NCBI GenBank assembly: GCA_026770585.1
Contig: MU646329.1
Span: 749,151 to 763,714, forward strand
Reading direction: 5' to 3'
Length of the DNA stretch: 14,564 nt
DNA from: Baffinella frigidus
Lineage: Eukaryota > Cryptophyceae > Cryptomonadales > Baffinellaceae
The notes beneath the pieces are model-generated. The model saw only the letters and a program-made list of their open reading frames with translations, made no database searches and was not told the DNA's origin. This document shows positions 6,327-13,572 of the stretch, piece by piece. Every line of letters starts with the position of its first letter. The first letter of the stretch is position 1. Both the position numbers and the translations under genes were made by a program.

Positions 6327-9158
6327 TTGCCCCTGTATAGGATGGTTCGTGCCGCGGGTGCAGATCACTTGACGCTACGCCCCTTTCTCGCGGCGGAGGG
6401 AGACTTGAGGGGCCCACCCTCCTCCTCCTCGTCGGACGGCACTGCCCACGAGACTGCGTCCCGGCCCGGAAACCGACCAGGAAATGTACCATGCCGACTG
6501 AGCGTTGGACGGCGAGGGTCTGGCGTGTGGCGGGCGGGCGCGCGTGGGCACCTCCCCGCCGCTCTGCTGGCGACGGTGATTTTCGCGGGCTGCCCAAGCG
6601 CGGGGTGCAGAAGCGGAATAGACCTGTGTTTCGCACCTCCTCACCTCATTCCGATACGTGGAGCTGGTGGCTCGAGGGACGAGCCGGTCGTGGTGGGCAG
6701 GTCGGGGTCGCTCTCGCCAGCTTTTCGGTCCCCACCAGGATTGCGAGAGCCCGCCGCCGGATCCGCGGAGGCGGCGCTATTGAGGGCAAGGGAGCAGGCG
6801 GCAGCAGCTGAGAAGCGCGGAGACCTCCAGCAAGGCCTGGCGATCTTCACAGAGGCGATCAGGACGTTCCCAGGGAGCGCAAAGCTGTACAACGCGCGCG
6901 CGGCGCTCCACATGAAGATGGGAGACTTCGGCGAGGCCAGGGAGGACGCGATGAAAGCCAAGGAGCTCGCGTCGCGCGGCATCCGCCCAGACTCGTTTCG
7001 CGCACGGAAGCGCACGCTAGTCGACAGCCCTGGCCCGCACGGGATGCTCCCGCGGTCGGGGCTTGACATGGGCGCGGGCTTCTCGCTGGTGTCCCCGCCT
7101 GGGAGCTTCCTCGCCGTGAAGCAAGCATCCGAGGACGATGAGCTCGCAGGACTGCAGTCCGGCGGGGCGGGGGACGGGGCGGGCGAAGCGGTGGTGCGCG
7201 TGCGGCTGAAGCTGCGGTGCGAGGTGAACCACCGCGAGACAGTGTGGCTCACTGGGAACCACCCGGCCACGGGCGGGTGGCTGCTCGCCAACGGCGTGAA
7301 GATGCTGACGTCGAAGCAAACGTACCCGGTGTGGAGCGCGGTGGTGGCGCTGCCGCAGAGCGCGCTGGCCTCGCTGGTGTACAAGTACGCGACGCGGTCC
7401 GCGGGCGGGGACCAGTGGCGGTGGGAGGAGGCTGTCGGGGACCGGAGGATCCCGAAGGAGACGGTTGGGCGCGCGTCGGGCGCGGGCGTGGACGAGATCA
7501 TCATCGAGGACGGCGCCTTCAACGAGCCGGTGGCGGAGGCCGCGGGGGGGGCGCCGCCGCTGACGCTGCGCGATGCTAGCGACCCCAGCACGCCGCGGGC
7601 CGGGAGCATTGCGCGGAGCCCGAGCACTTCGCGGGACTCGAGCACTGCGGGGAGCGCGAGCGGCACGACGCTGGTCGCGCGCGAGGTGGCGGGGGGGCTG
7701 ACGATCCAGGCGAGCGTGACGCTGCGGGTGACGGTCAACACCAACTACGGCGAGGAGGTGTACATCTGCGGGAGCGACGCGTCGATCGGCGCGTGGGTGC
7801 CCTCACGCGCCGTCAAGATGGGCACGTCGGCCGAGCTCTACCCCGACTGGACGGTCACGCTCCCGCTCCCGCTCTCGGGGAGCAAGGTGCTGTACAAGTA
7901 CGTGATCAAGGCGGCGGCGGACCAGTTCAACTGGGAGAACCGGATCCCGGACCGGGAGCTGGTCCCGGATTCGCGGGAGCTCTTCCTCAACGACGGCCGC
8001 TTCAACCAGATCCAGCGCCAAGTCACCTTCCAGAAGCTCGACGCGCCGGTGGGCGCGGCGCCGAAGCCCGCGGGGGCCAAGCCGCGCTCGTCGGTGCTGC
8101 GCTCGGCCGAGCACCCGACGGCGGGGAGCGCGCAGGCGGCCGCGGACTACCGGGAGGCGTTGGCGCGCAAGCAGCTCCTCGAGACACAGATCGCTGAGCT
8201 GCAGCGCTACCGCGCGGTCGACCTCGCGGAGCTCGCGTCGCTCAAGGCCAGGGGGGGGGAGGGCGGCGGGGCGGATCGCGCGATGGAGGATTTGCGGACG
8301 GCGCAGGAGCAGATGGCGCGGCTGGAGGAGGCTCGCGGGGAGGTGGTGCGGCGCGCGCGCGCCCATGGCCTCGAAGTCGACAAGCTCCGCGAGCAGAACG
8401 ACCTGCTCGACAAGGCCAAGGTGCGCCTCACGGTGGGGCTGCGCACAGAGGAGGTGCGGAAGGCGGGGCTGGAGGAGCGGCTGCGCGCGGTGCGGGGGGA
8501 GCTGCGCGAGGCGCAGGAGGTGAGCAACAACGCGCGCGCCGAGCTCACGGCGCGGTCTCAGGCGGGGTCGGGGCTCGTGGCCCAGCTGCACGGGCAGCTG
8601 GGCCAGCTTCGTGCGCGGCAGGCAGAGCTTCAGGCGGCCGTGGAGAGGCAGGTGGCACAGTGTGCGCCGCTCGAGACCACGGAGCGGGACTTGCAGGCGG
8701 TGCTGCTCGAGATCCATCAGGAGGGGATACGGAGCGAGAAGGACATGGAGCGGCAGCTGCTGGCCATCAACGACGAGCAGGTGGCCGCGCGCGCGGCGCA
8801 GGAGGGGGAGATGGCGGCGCTGGCGGGGAGGTACGCCGCCGCGCACGCGCGCGTCGCTGCCGCTGCCGCTTCTGTCGAGGCCCACGGCAGGCAGAATGCG
8901 GCGTGGGACGGGCAGCTGGGGGAGATGGACGTTGCGATGAAGGGTCTTGAGAAGACCATCGCTCGAATGGAGGTCCTGCTCCGTCCTCCCACACTCTCTC
9001 CCTTCCTCTCTCTCGCTCTTTCTCCCTCTCTCGCTCTCTCTCTCTTTTTCTCTCTCTCTCCGCCTCCCTCTCTTTCTCTTTCTTTCTCTCTCTTTATATC
9101 TCTCTCTCGCACTCCACTCCACTCTACTCTTCATCATCATCATCATCATTACTCTTGA
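6327..9158 (+). CDS. TPR - CBM20 - CBM20 - coiled-coil protein, putative starch-associated
   Basis: Open frame of 943 codons. Residues about 150-215 form TPR-like helices (GDLQQGLAIFTEAIRTFPGS, then NARAALHMKMGDFGEAREDA). Two CBM20 starch/glycogen-binding modules follow, at about 288-400 and 458-561. Both show the family pattern of a strand, G-x-W, YPxW, YKY and W-x-W/WE: GNHPATGGW, YPVW, YKY, WRWEE; then GSDASIGAW, YPDW, YKY, NWENRIPDRE. Residues about 605-885 are a long E/R/A/L coiled coil. No catalytic domain is visible, so a scaffold or targeting role at polyglucan granules is inferred, comparable in concept to plant PTST proteins (coiled coil plus CBM48). The first about 140 codons are low complexity and the true start may lie in another exon; a pyrimidine tract ending CCCCACCAG at about 6737 is one possible acceptor. 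Codons after about 888 are a CT microsatellite, likely intron or 3' UTR. Confidence 0.85.
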   Translation: MPLYRMVRAAGADHLTLRPFLAAEGDLRGPPSSSSSDGTAHETASRPGNRPGNVPCRLSVGRRGSGVWRAGARGHLPAALLATVIFAGCPSAGCRSGIDLCFAPPHLIPIRGAGGSRDEPVVVGRSGSLSPAFRSPPGLREPAAGSAEAALLRAREQAAAAEKRGDLQQGLAIFTEAIRTFPGSAKLYNARAALHMKMGDFGEAREDAMKAKELASRGIRPDSFRARKRTLVDSPGPHGMLPRSGLDMGAGFSLVSPPGSFLAVKQASEDDELAGLQSGGAGDGAGEAVVRVRLKLRCEVNHRETVWLTGNHPATGGWLLANGVKMLTSKQTYPVWSAVVALPQSALASLVYKYATRSAGGDQWRWEEAVGDRRIPKETVGRASGAGVDEIIIEDGAFNEPVAEAAGGAPPLTLRDASDPSTPRAGSIARSPSTSRDSSTAGSASGTTLVAREVAGGLTIQASVTLRVTVNTNYGEEVYICGSDASIGAWVPSRAVKMGTSAELYPDWTVTLPLPLSGSKVLYKYVIKAAADQFNWENRIPDRELVPDSRELFLNDGRFNQIQRQVTFQKLDAPVGAAPKPAGAKPRSSVLRSAEHPTAGSAQAAADYREALARKQLLETQIAELQRYRAVDLAELASLKARGGEGGGADRAMEDLRTAQEQMARLEEARGEVVRRARAHGLEVDKLREQNDLLDKAKVRLTVGLRTEEVRKAGLEERLRAVRGELREAQEVSNNARAELTARSQAGSGLVAQLHGQLGQLRARQAELQAAVERQVAQCAPLETTERDLQAVLLEIHQEGIRSEKDMERQLLAINDEQVAARAAQEGEMAALAGRYAAAHARVAAAAASVEAHGRQNAAWDGQLGEMDVAMKGLEKTIARMEVLLRPPTLSPFLSLALSPSLALSLFFSLSPPPSLSLSFSLFISLSRTPLHSTLHHHHHHYS
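8994..9112 (+). repeat. CT/CTTT microsatellite inside the open frame
   Basis: About 120 bp of almost pure pyrimidine (TCTC, TTTC). Read in frame it gives an S/L/F/P tail, followed by a TCA run (about 9129-9150) giving histidines, then TGA at 9156-9158. The change from a charged coiled coil to simple sequence near 8985 argues that this is not mature coding sequence. It could be a pyrimidine tract in an intron; AATAAA at 9296-9301 leaves a 3' UTR as the alternative. Confidence 0.75.
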
Positions 9159-9192
9159 TACCATACGCGGCATCCACTGTTTGGCTGCTCGG

Positions 9193-9244
9193 GGATTACT
9201 CTGCTGACGTGAGACCTCGGATTACTCTGCTGACGTGAGACCTC
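9193..9244. repeat. 26-bp direct repeat, two tandem copies
   Basis: GGATTACTCTGCTGACGTGA plus GACCTC occurs at 9193-9218 and again at 9219-9244 without mismatch. A separate 14-bp repeat, TCGGATCGGTGCAC, lies at 9307-9320 and 9377-9390, the second copy directly before the candidate exon at 9393. Confidence 0.85.
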
Positions 9245-9392
9245 TGCGGTTTGGTTCTGATCTTTATCTGTCAGTAAGCGCACACGGTGTAGACAAATAA
9301 ACGATATCGGATCGGTGCACGCGGGCTTGACAACCAAATATAAACATGTAAATATAAATATGTATAAATATAAATGTCGGATCGGTGCACAG

Positions 9393-9464
9393 GACGAGAT
9401 GACGGGCGTGACGAAACGGTGCTCAGACTTCTCGGGCGAGAAGGCGCAGCTGCTCCGGCAGCAG
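9393..9464 (+). CDS. Candidate downstream exon of the coiled-coil gene
   Basis: 72 bp, 24 codons in phase 0, between GTGCACAG (AG at 9391-9392) and GTACCACT (GT at 9465-9466). The protein reads DEMTGVTKRCSDFSGEKAQ and ends LLRQQ; it is charged and helical and has G/C third positions, unlike the AT-rich sequence before it. A phase-0 link to the upstream frame would need a weak donor such as GAG|GTCCTG near 8970. No RNA evidence; a plausible exon only. Confidence 0.45.
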
Positions 9465-9465
9465 G

Positions 9466-9660
9466 TACCACTCGAGAATGCTAGAGGGGCCTATTTACAT
9501 GTGGGGTTGTAAACCTTTGTACCAGGATAAGGTAAAGTAACCTCCTGACTGTGCAATTTGAGCAGAGTCACGTGACCATTCAACGAAAGTTACCTCACAA
9601 ATGCCCTCTTTTAAAAGCACATCGGTTTTAAATAGGCCCCTCTAGCCTCCTCGTGTGGTA
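9466..9660. mobile_element. Foldback element with 34-bp arms, abutting a splice donor
   Basis: TACCACTCGAGAATGCTAG leads into AGGGGCCTATTTA, and the right arm TAAATAGGCCCCTCTAG plus CCTCCTCGTGTGGTA is its inverse (17 bp perfect next to the loop, then imperfect). TA at both ends (9466-9467 and 9659-9660). The first T of the element is the T of the GT donor of the candidate exon at 9393-9464. Arms differ from F1, F2 and F3. Confidence 0.75.
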
Positions 9661-9683
9661 CCACCCATCCCCCGAACGTCTTC

Positions 9684-9833
9684 TGTCCACTAGCCCTTGG
9701 AGGTGGCTCAGATAGTGCGCTGGGACATTTTAGATTTACCTTGGATCGGAGTCAAAAGTGCCCCCGATCAAAGGTCAAATCGAAGACCTTCCAGGGCACT
9801 ATTTGAGCCACTTGGGAGGGCTGGTGGGTGTCC
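9684..9833. mobile_element. Foldback element, imperfect arms of about 38 bp
   Basis: Left arm AGCCCTTGGAGGTGGCTCAG then ATAGTGCGCTGG; right arm CCAGGGCACTATTTGAGCCA then CTTGGGAGGGCTGG. The reverse complement of the right arm matches the left with scattered mismatches. No coding potential; target duplication not clear. Confidence 0.65.
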
Positions 9834-9840
9834 GTAGGCT

Positions 9841-9967
9841 TATCCCTTAAGTGACGGACGGGCGAATATTCGCCCGTCGAGGCCCTCGGCAGGTCCTAGG
9901 GCCCTACCGTAGGGGGTCCTAGGGCCCTACCGTAGGGCGTATTCGCCCTCTCGCCACTTGAGAGATA
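9841..9967. mobile_element. F2 element with duplicated core (127 bp)
   Basis: TATCCCTTAAGTGACGGACG to CGCCACTTGAGAGATA. Internally GGTCCTAGGGCCCTACCGTA occurs twice in tandem (about 9891 and 9915), making this copy about 22 bp longer than the others. The usual GTCAAATTTGAC palindrome is replaced by GGGCGAATATTCGCCC. Confidence 0.8.
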
Positions 9968-10234
9968 CACCCTTAACACATACATCATATGATGTTCGGT
10001 CTGCGCCTGTACTGCTGCGTGTCTTCTTTATCACTCTCGATGCAGGGCCTAGGTAGGCCCTTAAGCCTTGGAGTTGAGTGGTACAAACGTCTATGAGCCG
10101 CCTGTGCTGCGGTGCCTTTACCTGCCCCCCTGGAGTTCCCAATGCTACCCTCCCACCCTTTTACCCACACTGGTGGGTACCGCACGTCACCCCCCCCCTC
10201 CCTGGACGAATGCCAATGGCCCCTCTTGGAACCC
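9968..10234. other. No gene recognised
   Basis: Mixed sequence with one CCTAGG-containing segment (about 10046-10060, GGGCCTAGGTAGGCCC). Several open frames cross it, but none shows domain structure or consistent codon bias. Confidence 0.5.
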
Positions 10235-10410
10235 TACCACGCAAGAGTGTAGGGCTGACCTGGGAAAACAAGTCAGTCCACACGGAATTTGTATCAGCTT
10301 TCCGAATTTTCGGTTTTGCTCTGGGGAGAATGTCCACTTATGAACTTAAGAAATAGTCAGATCTGACTGTTTCTCCTGTAAGCCAGTCAGCTCTACACTC
10401 TTGCGTGGCC
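10235..10410. mobile_element. Foldback element with 23-bp arms
   Basis: CCACGCAAGAGTGTAGGGCT plus GAC at 10237-10259 pairs with the right arm at 10386-10408 with one mismatch. TA precedes the left arm; CC follows the right arm. The interior is AT-rich (CTTATGAACTTAAGAAATAG) and non-coding. Confidence 0.7.
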
Positions 10411-10489
10411 TGGGTGTCGATGCGCGAGAGCAAATTTTCGTCTCCAGCATAGATAACCCGATAAATTATTATTCGTCTCCCAACGCCTC

Positions 10490-10521
10490 CATCCATTATA
10501 ATCTGCATCCATTATAATCTG
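10490..10521. repeat. 16-bp direct repeat, two tandem copies
   Basis: CATCCATTATAATCTG occurs at 10490-10505 and 10506-10521, perfect, just before an F3 element. Confidence 0.9.
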
Positions 10522-10529
10522 AGATTTAA

Positions 10530-10689
10530 TAGGGTAACGGCCTGAAAATGGGGTAGTTAGGCCTATGGGATTGCCTAGGACCTCCTACGGTAGACCGAGA
10601 CGTTTTGGTCTTAGGATCCCTCGGCCTACGGTAGGAGGTCCTGGGCAATACCGTATGCCTAACTACCCCGTTTTCAGGCCGTTAACCTA
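10530..10689. mobile_element. F3 foldback element, complete (160 bp)
   Basis: TAGGGTAACGGCCTGAAAA at the left and TTTTCAGGCCGTTAACCTA at the right, followed inward on both arms by GGGTAGTTAGGC. The core pairs CCTAGGACCTCCTACGGTAG with CTACGGTAGGAGGTCC around a GACGTTTTGGTC centre. TA-flanked. Confidence 0.88.
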
Positions 10690-10748
10690 TGAGATTGGCA
10701 GAGCAGGGTGGCGAATCGTGCAAGGGGCACATCTTGACCGCGCATTAA

Positions 10749-10902
10749 TAGGGCAACGTCCTGAAACCCGGGTGGTTAGGCCTACGGCATTGCCTACGGT
10801 AGGCCGTAGGGCCCCTAGGACCTCGTGTTTCGTAGGACCCCCCCCTAGGGCCCTACGGCCTACCGTAGGCAATACCTACCCGGTTTTCAGGACGTTACCC
10901 TG
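10749..10902. mobile_element. F3 foldback element, diverged copy (154 bp)
   Basis: TAGGGCAACGTCCTGAAACC to GGTTTTCAGGACGTTACCC then TG. The core uses GCCTACGGTAGGCCGTAGGG and its inverse, with CCTAGG near the centre. The arms match 10530-10689 with several paired changes (GTCC/GGAC for GGCC), so the copy still folds on itself. Confidence 0.85.
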
Positions 10903-11083
10903 TGAGCATCAGCGTAATCGCAAAGGGCGTGATCTCTGATGCGGGGCGGGCGCACCACGCCAGTGGGCTCGAGAGAAACCGACGCCTTATCCACGTCAGA
11001 CCTGACGTCTTTAACGTAAATATTCTAGGGATTCCCCCTCAAAGATGTCAAAAGTGGATGTTTCAAGCCCTCTGGCGTGGCAG

Positions 11084-11142
11084 GTGTCGGACTTTAGAGA
11101 GAGCGTCCGGACAGCCGACTCGCGGAGGGACGCAGTCGCACG
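11084..11142 (+). CDS. Candidate exon, coiled-coil type (59 bp)
   Basis: Between GCGTGGCAG (AG at 11082-11083) and CACG|GTACAC (GT at 11143-11144). It reads VSDFRESVRTADSRRDAVA plus two bases of a split codon (CG). Those two bases join the first base (G) of the candidate exons at 12422 or 12748 to give arginine in frame. Composition is charged and helical. No domain recognised. Confidence 0.35.
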
Positions 11143-11477
11143 GTACACTCCCCACCACCAACTGTTGGCTGCCGGTGCCTTAGGGGCGGGTGAGGTGACC
11201 ATCTCCTACAAGCTACGCTTCGCAGCGACGGCGGCGTGCAGCGGGGGCCACCAACCCCCACGGAAGGACCAAATCGATCGGTTTCGACCTGGTCCCAGAA
11301 GTTGATTTTGCACCAAGATTGGGGCTTAAGTTGCCACAGAGACCCCAGATCTGGGGTCTCTGCAAGGTGAATCCGAGGTCTCAAAATCGACGGTTTGGTC
11401 TATCCGTGAGAGTTGGTGGCATCATGTGCGCTTCACTCGGGACATCCACTCGAGGCTAGCAGTGTAACTATTTTAAA
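11143..11477. other. No gene recognised; contains a palindrome
   Basis: Includes the perfect 26-bp palindrome at 11337-11362, centred on AGATCT. An open frame crosses 11150-11300 but lacks features. Otherwise unremarkable. Confidence 0.5.
11337..11362. repeat. Perfect 26-bp palindrome
   Basis: Half-site CAGAGACCCCAGA followed directly by its exact inverse, with no spacer; the centre is AGATCT (a BglII-type hexamer). Confidence 0.9.
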
Positions 11478-11539
11478 AGTTTTAACTTTACAAGTCCTTT
11501 CCAAGTGAGTTTTAACTTTACACGTCCTTTCCAAGTGGA
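11478..11539. repeat. 31-bp tandem repeat, two copies
   Basis: AGTTTTAACTTTACAAGTCC plus TTTCCAAGTG recurs once with a single change (CAAG/CACG). Confidence 0.8.
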
Positions 11540-11574
11540 CCGCTGTGTAGTAATTTTCACACAAATAGGGTCGT

Positions 11575-11616
11575 TTGGTCACGTATCTCGGTTTATAACC
11601 CGAGATACGTGACCAA
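11575..11616. repeat. Hairpin with perfect 17-bp arms
   Basis: TTGGTCACGTATCTCGG and its exact inverse, with TTTATAAC as loop. Just upstream, TGTGTAGTAATTTTC (about 11545-11559) resembles the inner arm of the element at 11976-12116. Confidence 0.88.
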
Positions 11617-11975
11617 GCCTGCCCGTGACTGGTACTAAATGTAACAACCTCACATTTAAAATGGTCCCACTTCCAGCCTCGAGTGGATAGCTAGTACAAA
11701 AACGTCCCAAATATCGGTGCCGACGCTTGGCGTGCATGGACCAGGAACTTCGGCGGATCGGGGGTTGCGTTGGGGGTTGGGTCGAGGGTTTAGCGGTCGG
11801 GCGGAAAAATCCTGGATGTAAGGGCAACACGCGTACGTTAATCGACTACAGTTGGTCTGAGTGGTTCTAGTTGGCCTTAGTGGTTCTACACGAGACGCGG
11901 TCTTACTAGGCCTGGGACGTCCCGTAGTCCCAACACCGTGCGCGAAATAGCTTGAAATTGAGGTGTTTCCCGATT
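11617..11975. other. No gene recognised; short telomere-like patch
   Basis: A degenerate G-rich patch (about 11757-11800: GGGGGTTGCGTTGGGGGTTG and GAGGGTTTAG) resembles the telomere-like arrays. The rest is mixed sequence without exon signals. Confidence 0.5.
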
Positions 11976-12116
11976 TCATGTGGAAGCACTTTTCATCTAC
12001 AAACTTGGTCCAATGAAATTGACTACACATGTTGATCGTTATGCGTAATATTAAAGCAAACGTGTAGTAATTTTGATTGAATCCAAGTTTATAAATTGAA
12101 CATGTTTTCACATGAG
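11976..12116. mobile_element. AT-rich foldback element, copy 1
   Basis: Left arm TCATGTGGAAGCACTTTTCA, ACAAACTTGG, CAATGAAATTGACTACACA; the right arm, read inward, gives TCTCATGTGAAAACATGTTC, ATAAACTTGG, CAATCAAAATTACTACACG. Arms of about 54 bp, imperfect. A second copy lies at 13779-13922. It is unlike the GC-rich F1-F3 families. Confidence 0.75.
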
Positions 12117-12230
12117 ACGAGCGTGGTGCCTCGCGCCGGCGGCGGGCAGAGCCCCGGGCGATCTACGCTAGACCTGGGGGTGGTCAATCGCAAAAGTCAA
12201 CTCCTCAGTGCCGCGAGGTCAACTTTTGGA

Positions 12231-12256
12231 AGAATAGCCCGTTTTCGGGCTATTCT
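12231..12256. repeat. Hairpin, 11-bp arms, TTTT loop
   Basis: AGAATAGCCCG, TTTT, CGGGCTATTCT. Perfect stem. The flanks carry GTCAACTT on both sides (about 12218-12225 and 12265-12272). Confidence 0.88.
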
Positions 12257-12377
12257 GAAAGGGTGTCAACTTATGATTGCTCCCGGTCACGTCTAAAGTA
12301 GGTCGGGTGTCGGGTGTGTCGCCTCGCAGAACCATACTATTCGTCCCATTCAAATGTATCGTGTTGGGTGTCGGAGT

Positions 12378-12452
12378 TGACTTGCATTACAAGGTCGGAA
12401 ATTGACTTAGGAGTGTCGTAGGGACGTGGCGCGGCAGGCGGCCGAGCAGCTC
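12378..12452 (+). repeat. Direct repeat, copy 1 of 2 (second at 12709-12776)
   Basis: TTGACTTGCATTACAAGGTC, GGAAATTGACTTAGGA, then GTGGCGCGGCAGGCGGCCGA occur in the same order in both copies; the second lacks a few bases (TTGACTTACAAGGTC). The repeat includes the splice acceptor area and first codons of the candidate exons at 12422 and 12748. Confidence 0.85.
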
Positions 12453-12533
12453 TCAGAGGAAGTCCCAAGCGCTCTTCGCCCGGAAATCCGGGCAAACGCC
12501 GGTTGGACTCCCAGTGCAACGGATAAGATTCTG
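12422..12533 (+). CDS. Candidate exon A (37 codons plus one base)
   Basis: After CGTAG (AG at 12420-12421) comes G plus a frame starting DVARQAAEQLSEEVPSALRP and continuing to a final DKIL before CTG|GTACGTTTT (GT at 12534-12535). The first half is close to candidate exon D; the second half is unrelated to it. Possibly an alternative or duplicated exon of the coiled-coil gene. Confidence 0.4.
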
Positions 12534-12610
12534 GTACGTTTTTTTTAGATGGACTGTATCCGTGACGCCGTAAGTGGTAGCTGACGGTGCGTCTGTCGGG
12601 GGGGGCGCAG

Positions 12611-12704
12611 GGACGTGGCGCCCGTTTGGGGACCCTGGTCAGAAAAGGCTCAATAACCTGCCCCCCCCCCCCATAACCTGTCTCCACCAGCAGGGACGTG
12701 GCGC
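12611..12704 (+). repeat. Two extra copies of the exon-start motif
   Basis: CGCAG|GGACGTGGCG at 12607-12620 and AGCAG|GGACGTGGCG at 12689-12703 repeat the acceptor plus first codons of the candidate exons, then diverge at once. They look like fragments of the same exon start and could act as decoy or alternative acceptors. Confidence 0.6.
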
Positions 12705-12747
12705 AAGTTGACTTACAAGGTCGGAAATTGACTTAGGAATGTTGCAG

Positions 12748-12850
12748 GGCCGTGGCGCGGCAGGCGGCCGAGCAGCTCGCGGCCGAGGCGGAGGCGCACG
12801 CGCTCGCTGCCCGCGGCATGCTCCTCACCGCTTCGCTCCAGACGGTCCGT
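12748..12850 (+). CDS. Candidate exon D, coiled-coil type
   Basis: After GTTGCAG (AG at 12746-12747): G, then AVARQAAEQLAAEAEAHALA, ARGMLLTASLQTVRA. It is a strongly alanine- and glutamate-rich helix with GC-rich third positions. The donor is uncertain: ACG|GTCCGT or TCC|GTGCGAG. Its 3' half (12802-12854) is repeated at 12950-13002. Confidence 0.45.
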
Positions 12851-12859
12851 GCGAGGCTA

Positions 12860-13105
12860 CCACTTAGTGAGAGTTGTCAACTTAGTGAGCAGTGAGAGTT
12901 GTCAACTTATTGAGAGTCGTCCACTTAGTGAGAGTTGTTAACTTAGGGTGCTCGCTGCCCGCGGCATGCTCCTCACCGCCTCGCTCCAGAAGGTCCGTGC
13001 GAGCACACCTGTCAGAGTGCTCCACCTGGAGAGAGAGCTCCACTTCGTGAGATTCGTCCACTAAGTGAGAGTCGACCACTTAGTGATGGTGGTTAACTTA
13101 GTACG
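12860..13105. repeat. CACTTAGTGAGAGTTGTCAA repeats flanking an exon-D fragment
   Basis: Degenerate 18-22 bp units (CACTTAGTGAGAGTTGTCAA, CACTTAGTGAGAGTTGTTAA, CACTTAGTGATGGTGGTTAA) occur in clusters at about 12860-12947 and 13030-13105. Between them, 12950-13002 is a 53-bp copy of the exon-D 3' half with two base changes, 148 bp downstream of the original. Confidence 0.75.
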
Positions 13106-13164
13106 AGCCACTTTCAGTACGCCGTTTGCCATCCCGGAGCAGACGCCGCGTGCTTCCATTTATG

Positions 13165-13232
13165 GTTTTGGGTGCAGAGTTCAGGGTTTACAGTTGAGGG
13201 TGCAGGGTGCAGGGGTTGGGGTTGAGGGTTTG
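13165..13232 (+). repeat. Short degenerate telomere-like array
   Basis: GTTCAGGGTTTACAGTTGAG, GGTGCAGGGTGCAGG and GGTTGAGGGTTTG: mixed TTCAGGG, TTGAGGG and TGCAGGG units in the G-rich orientation. Confidence 0.75.
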
Positions 13233-13239
13233 AAGTCGG

Positions 13240-13572
13240 GTATCCGAGGGTGTGCCCTGAGGGCTAGATCGCACGTGCGTGGACGGGGAAATGCGTGTGG
13301 GGGATGAGTGGCTTCGAATCCGGGGGCTTAGCGTCTGGGGGTGTGCTCTGAGGGCTAGATATCACGCGCGTGGACGGGGAAATGCGTGTGGGGGATGAGT
13401 GGCTTCGAATCCGGGGGCTTAGCGTCTGGGGGTGTGCTCTGAGGGCTAGATAGCACGCGCGTGGACGGGGAAATGCGTGTGGGGGATGAGTGGCTTCGAA
13501 TCCGGGGGCTTAGCGTCTGGGGGTGTGCTCTGAGGGCTAGATATCACGCGCGTGGACGGGGAAATGCGCGCG
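13240..13572. repeat. 91-bp minisatellite, about 3.6 copies
   Basis: The landmark GTGTGCTCTGAGGGCTAGAT (first copy GTGTGCCCTG) starts at 13250, 13341, 13432 and 13523, an exact 91-bp period. Units differ only at a few bases (GATCGCACGTG, GATATCACGCG, GATAGCACGCG). The last copy is cut after GGGGAAATGCG. A lone diverged piece (GGTGGCTTCGAAGCC...GGCTTAGCGCCTGG form) lies near 13726-13760. Each unit holds GGCTTCGAATCC, similar to a pol III B box. Confidence 0.92.

Noticed and set aside
6641-9173. Long minus-strand open frames opposite the CBM20 gene (367 and 456 codons)
   Set aside because: They are antisense shadows of a GC-rich coding strand; composition is R/P/S/L-rich without domains, while the plus frame has two clear CBM20 modules.
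13276-13570. tRNA gene suggested by GGCTTCGAATCC
   Set aside because: No A box, anticodon stem or acceptor stem could be placed around it; it is only a B-box-like motif inside a 91-bp tandem unit.
13240-13572. CRISPR array
   Set aside because: The whole 91-bp unit is conserved with no variable spacers, and the context is eukaryotic.
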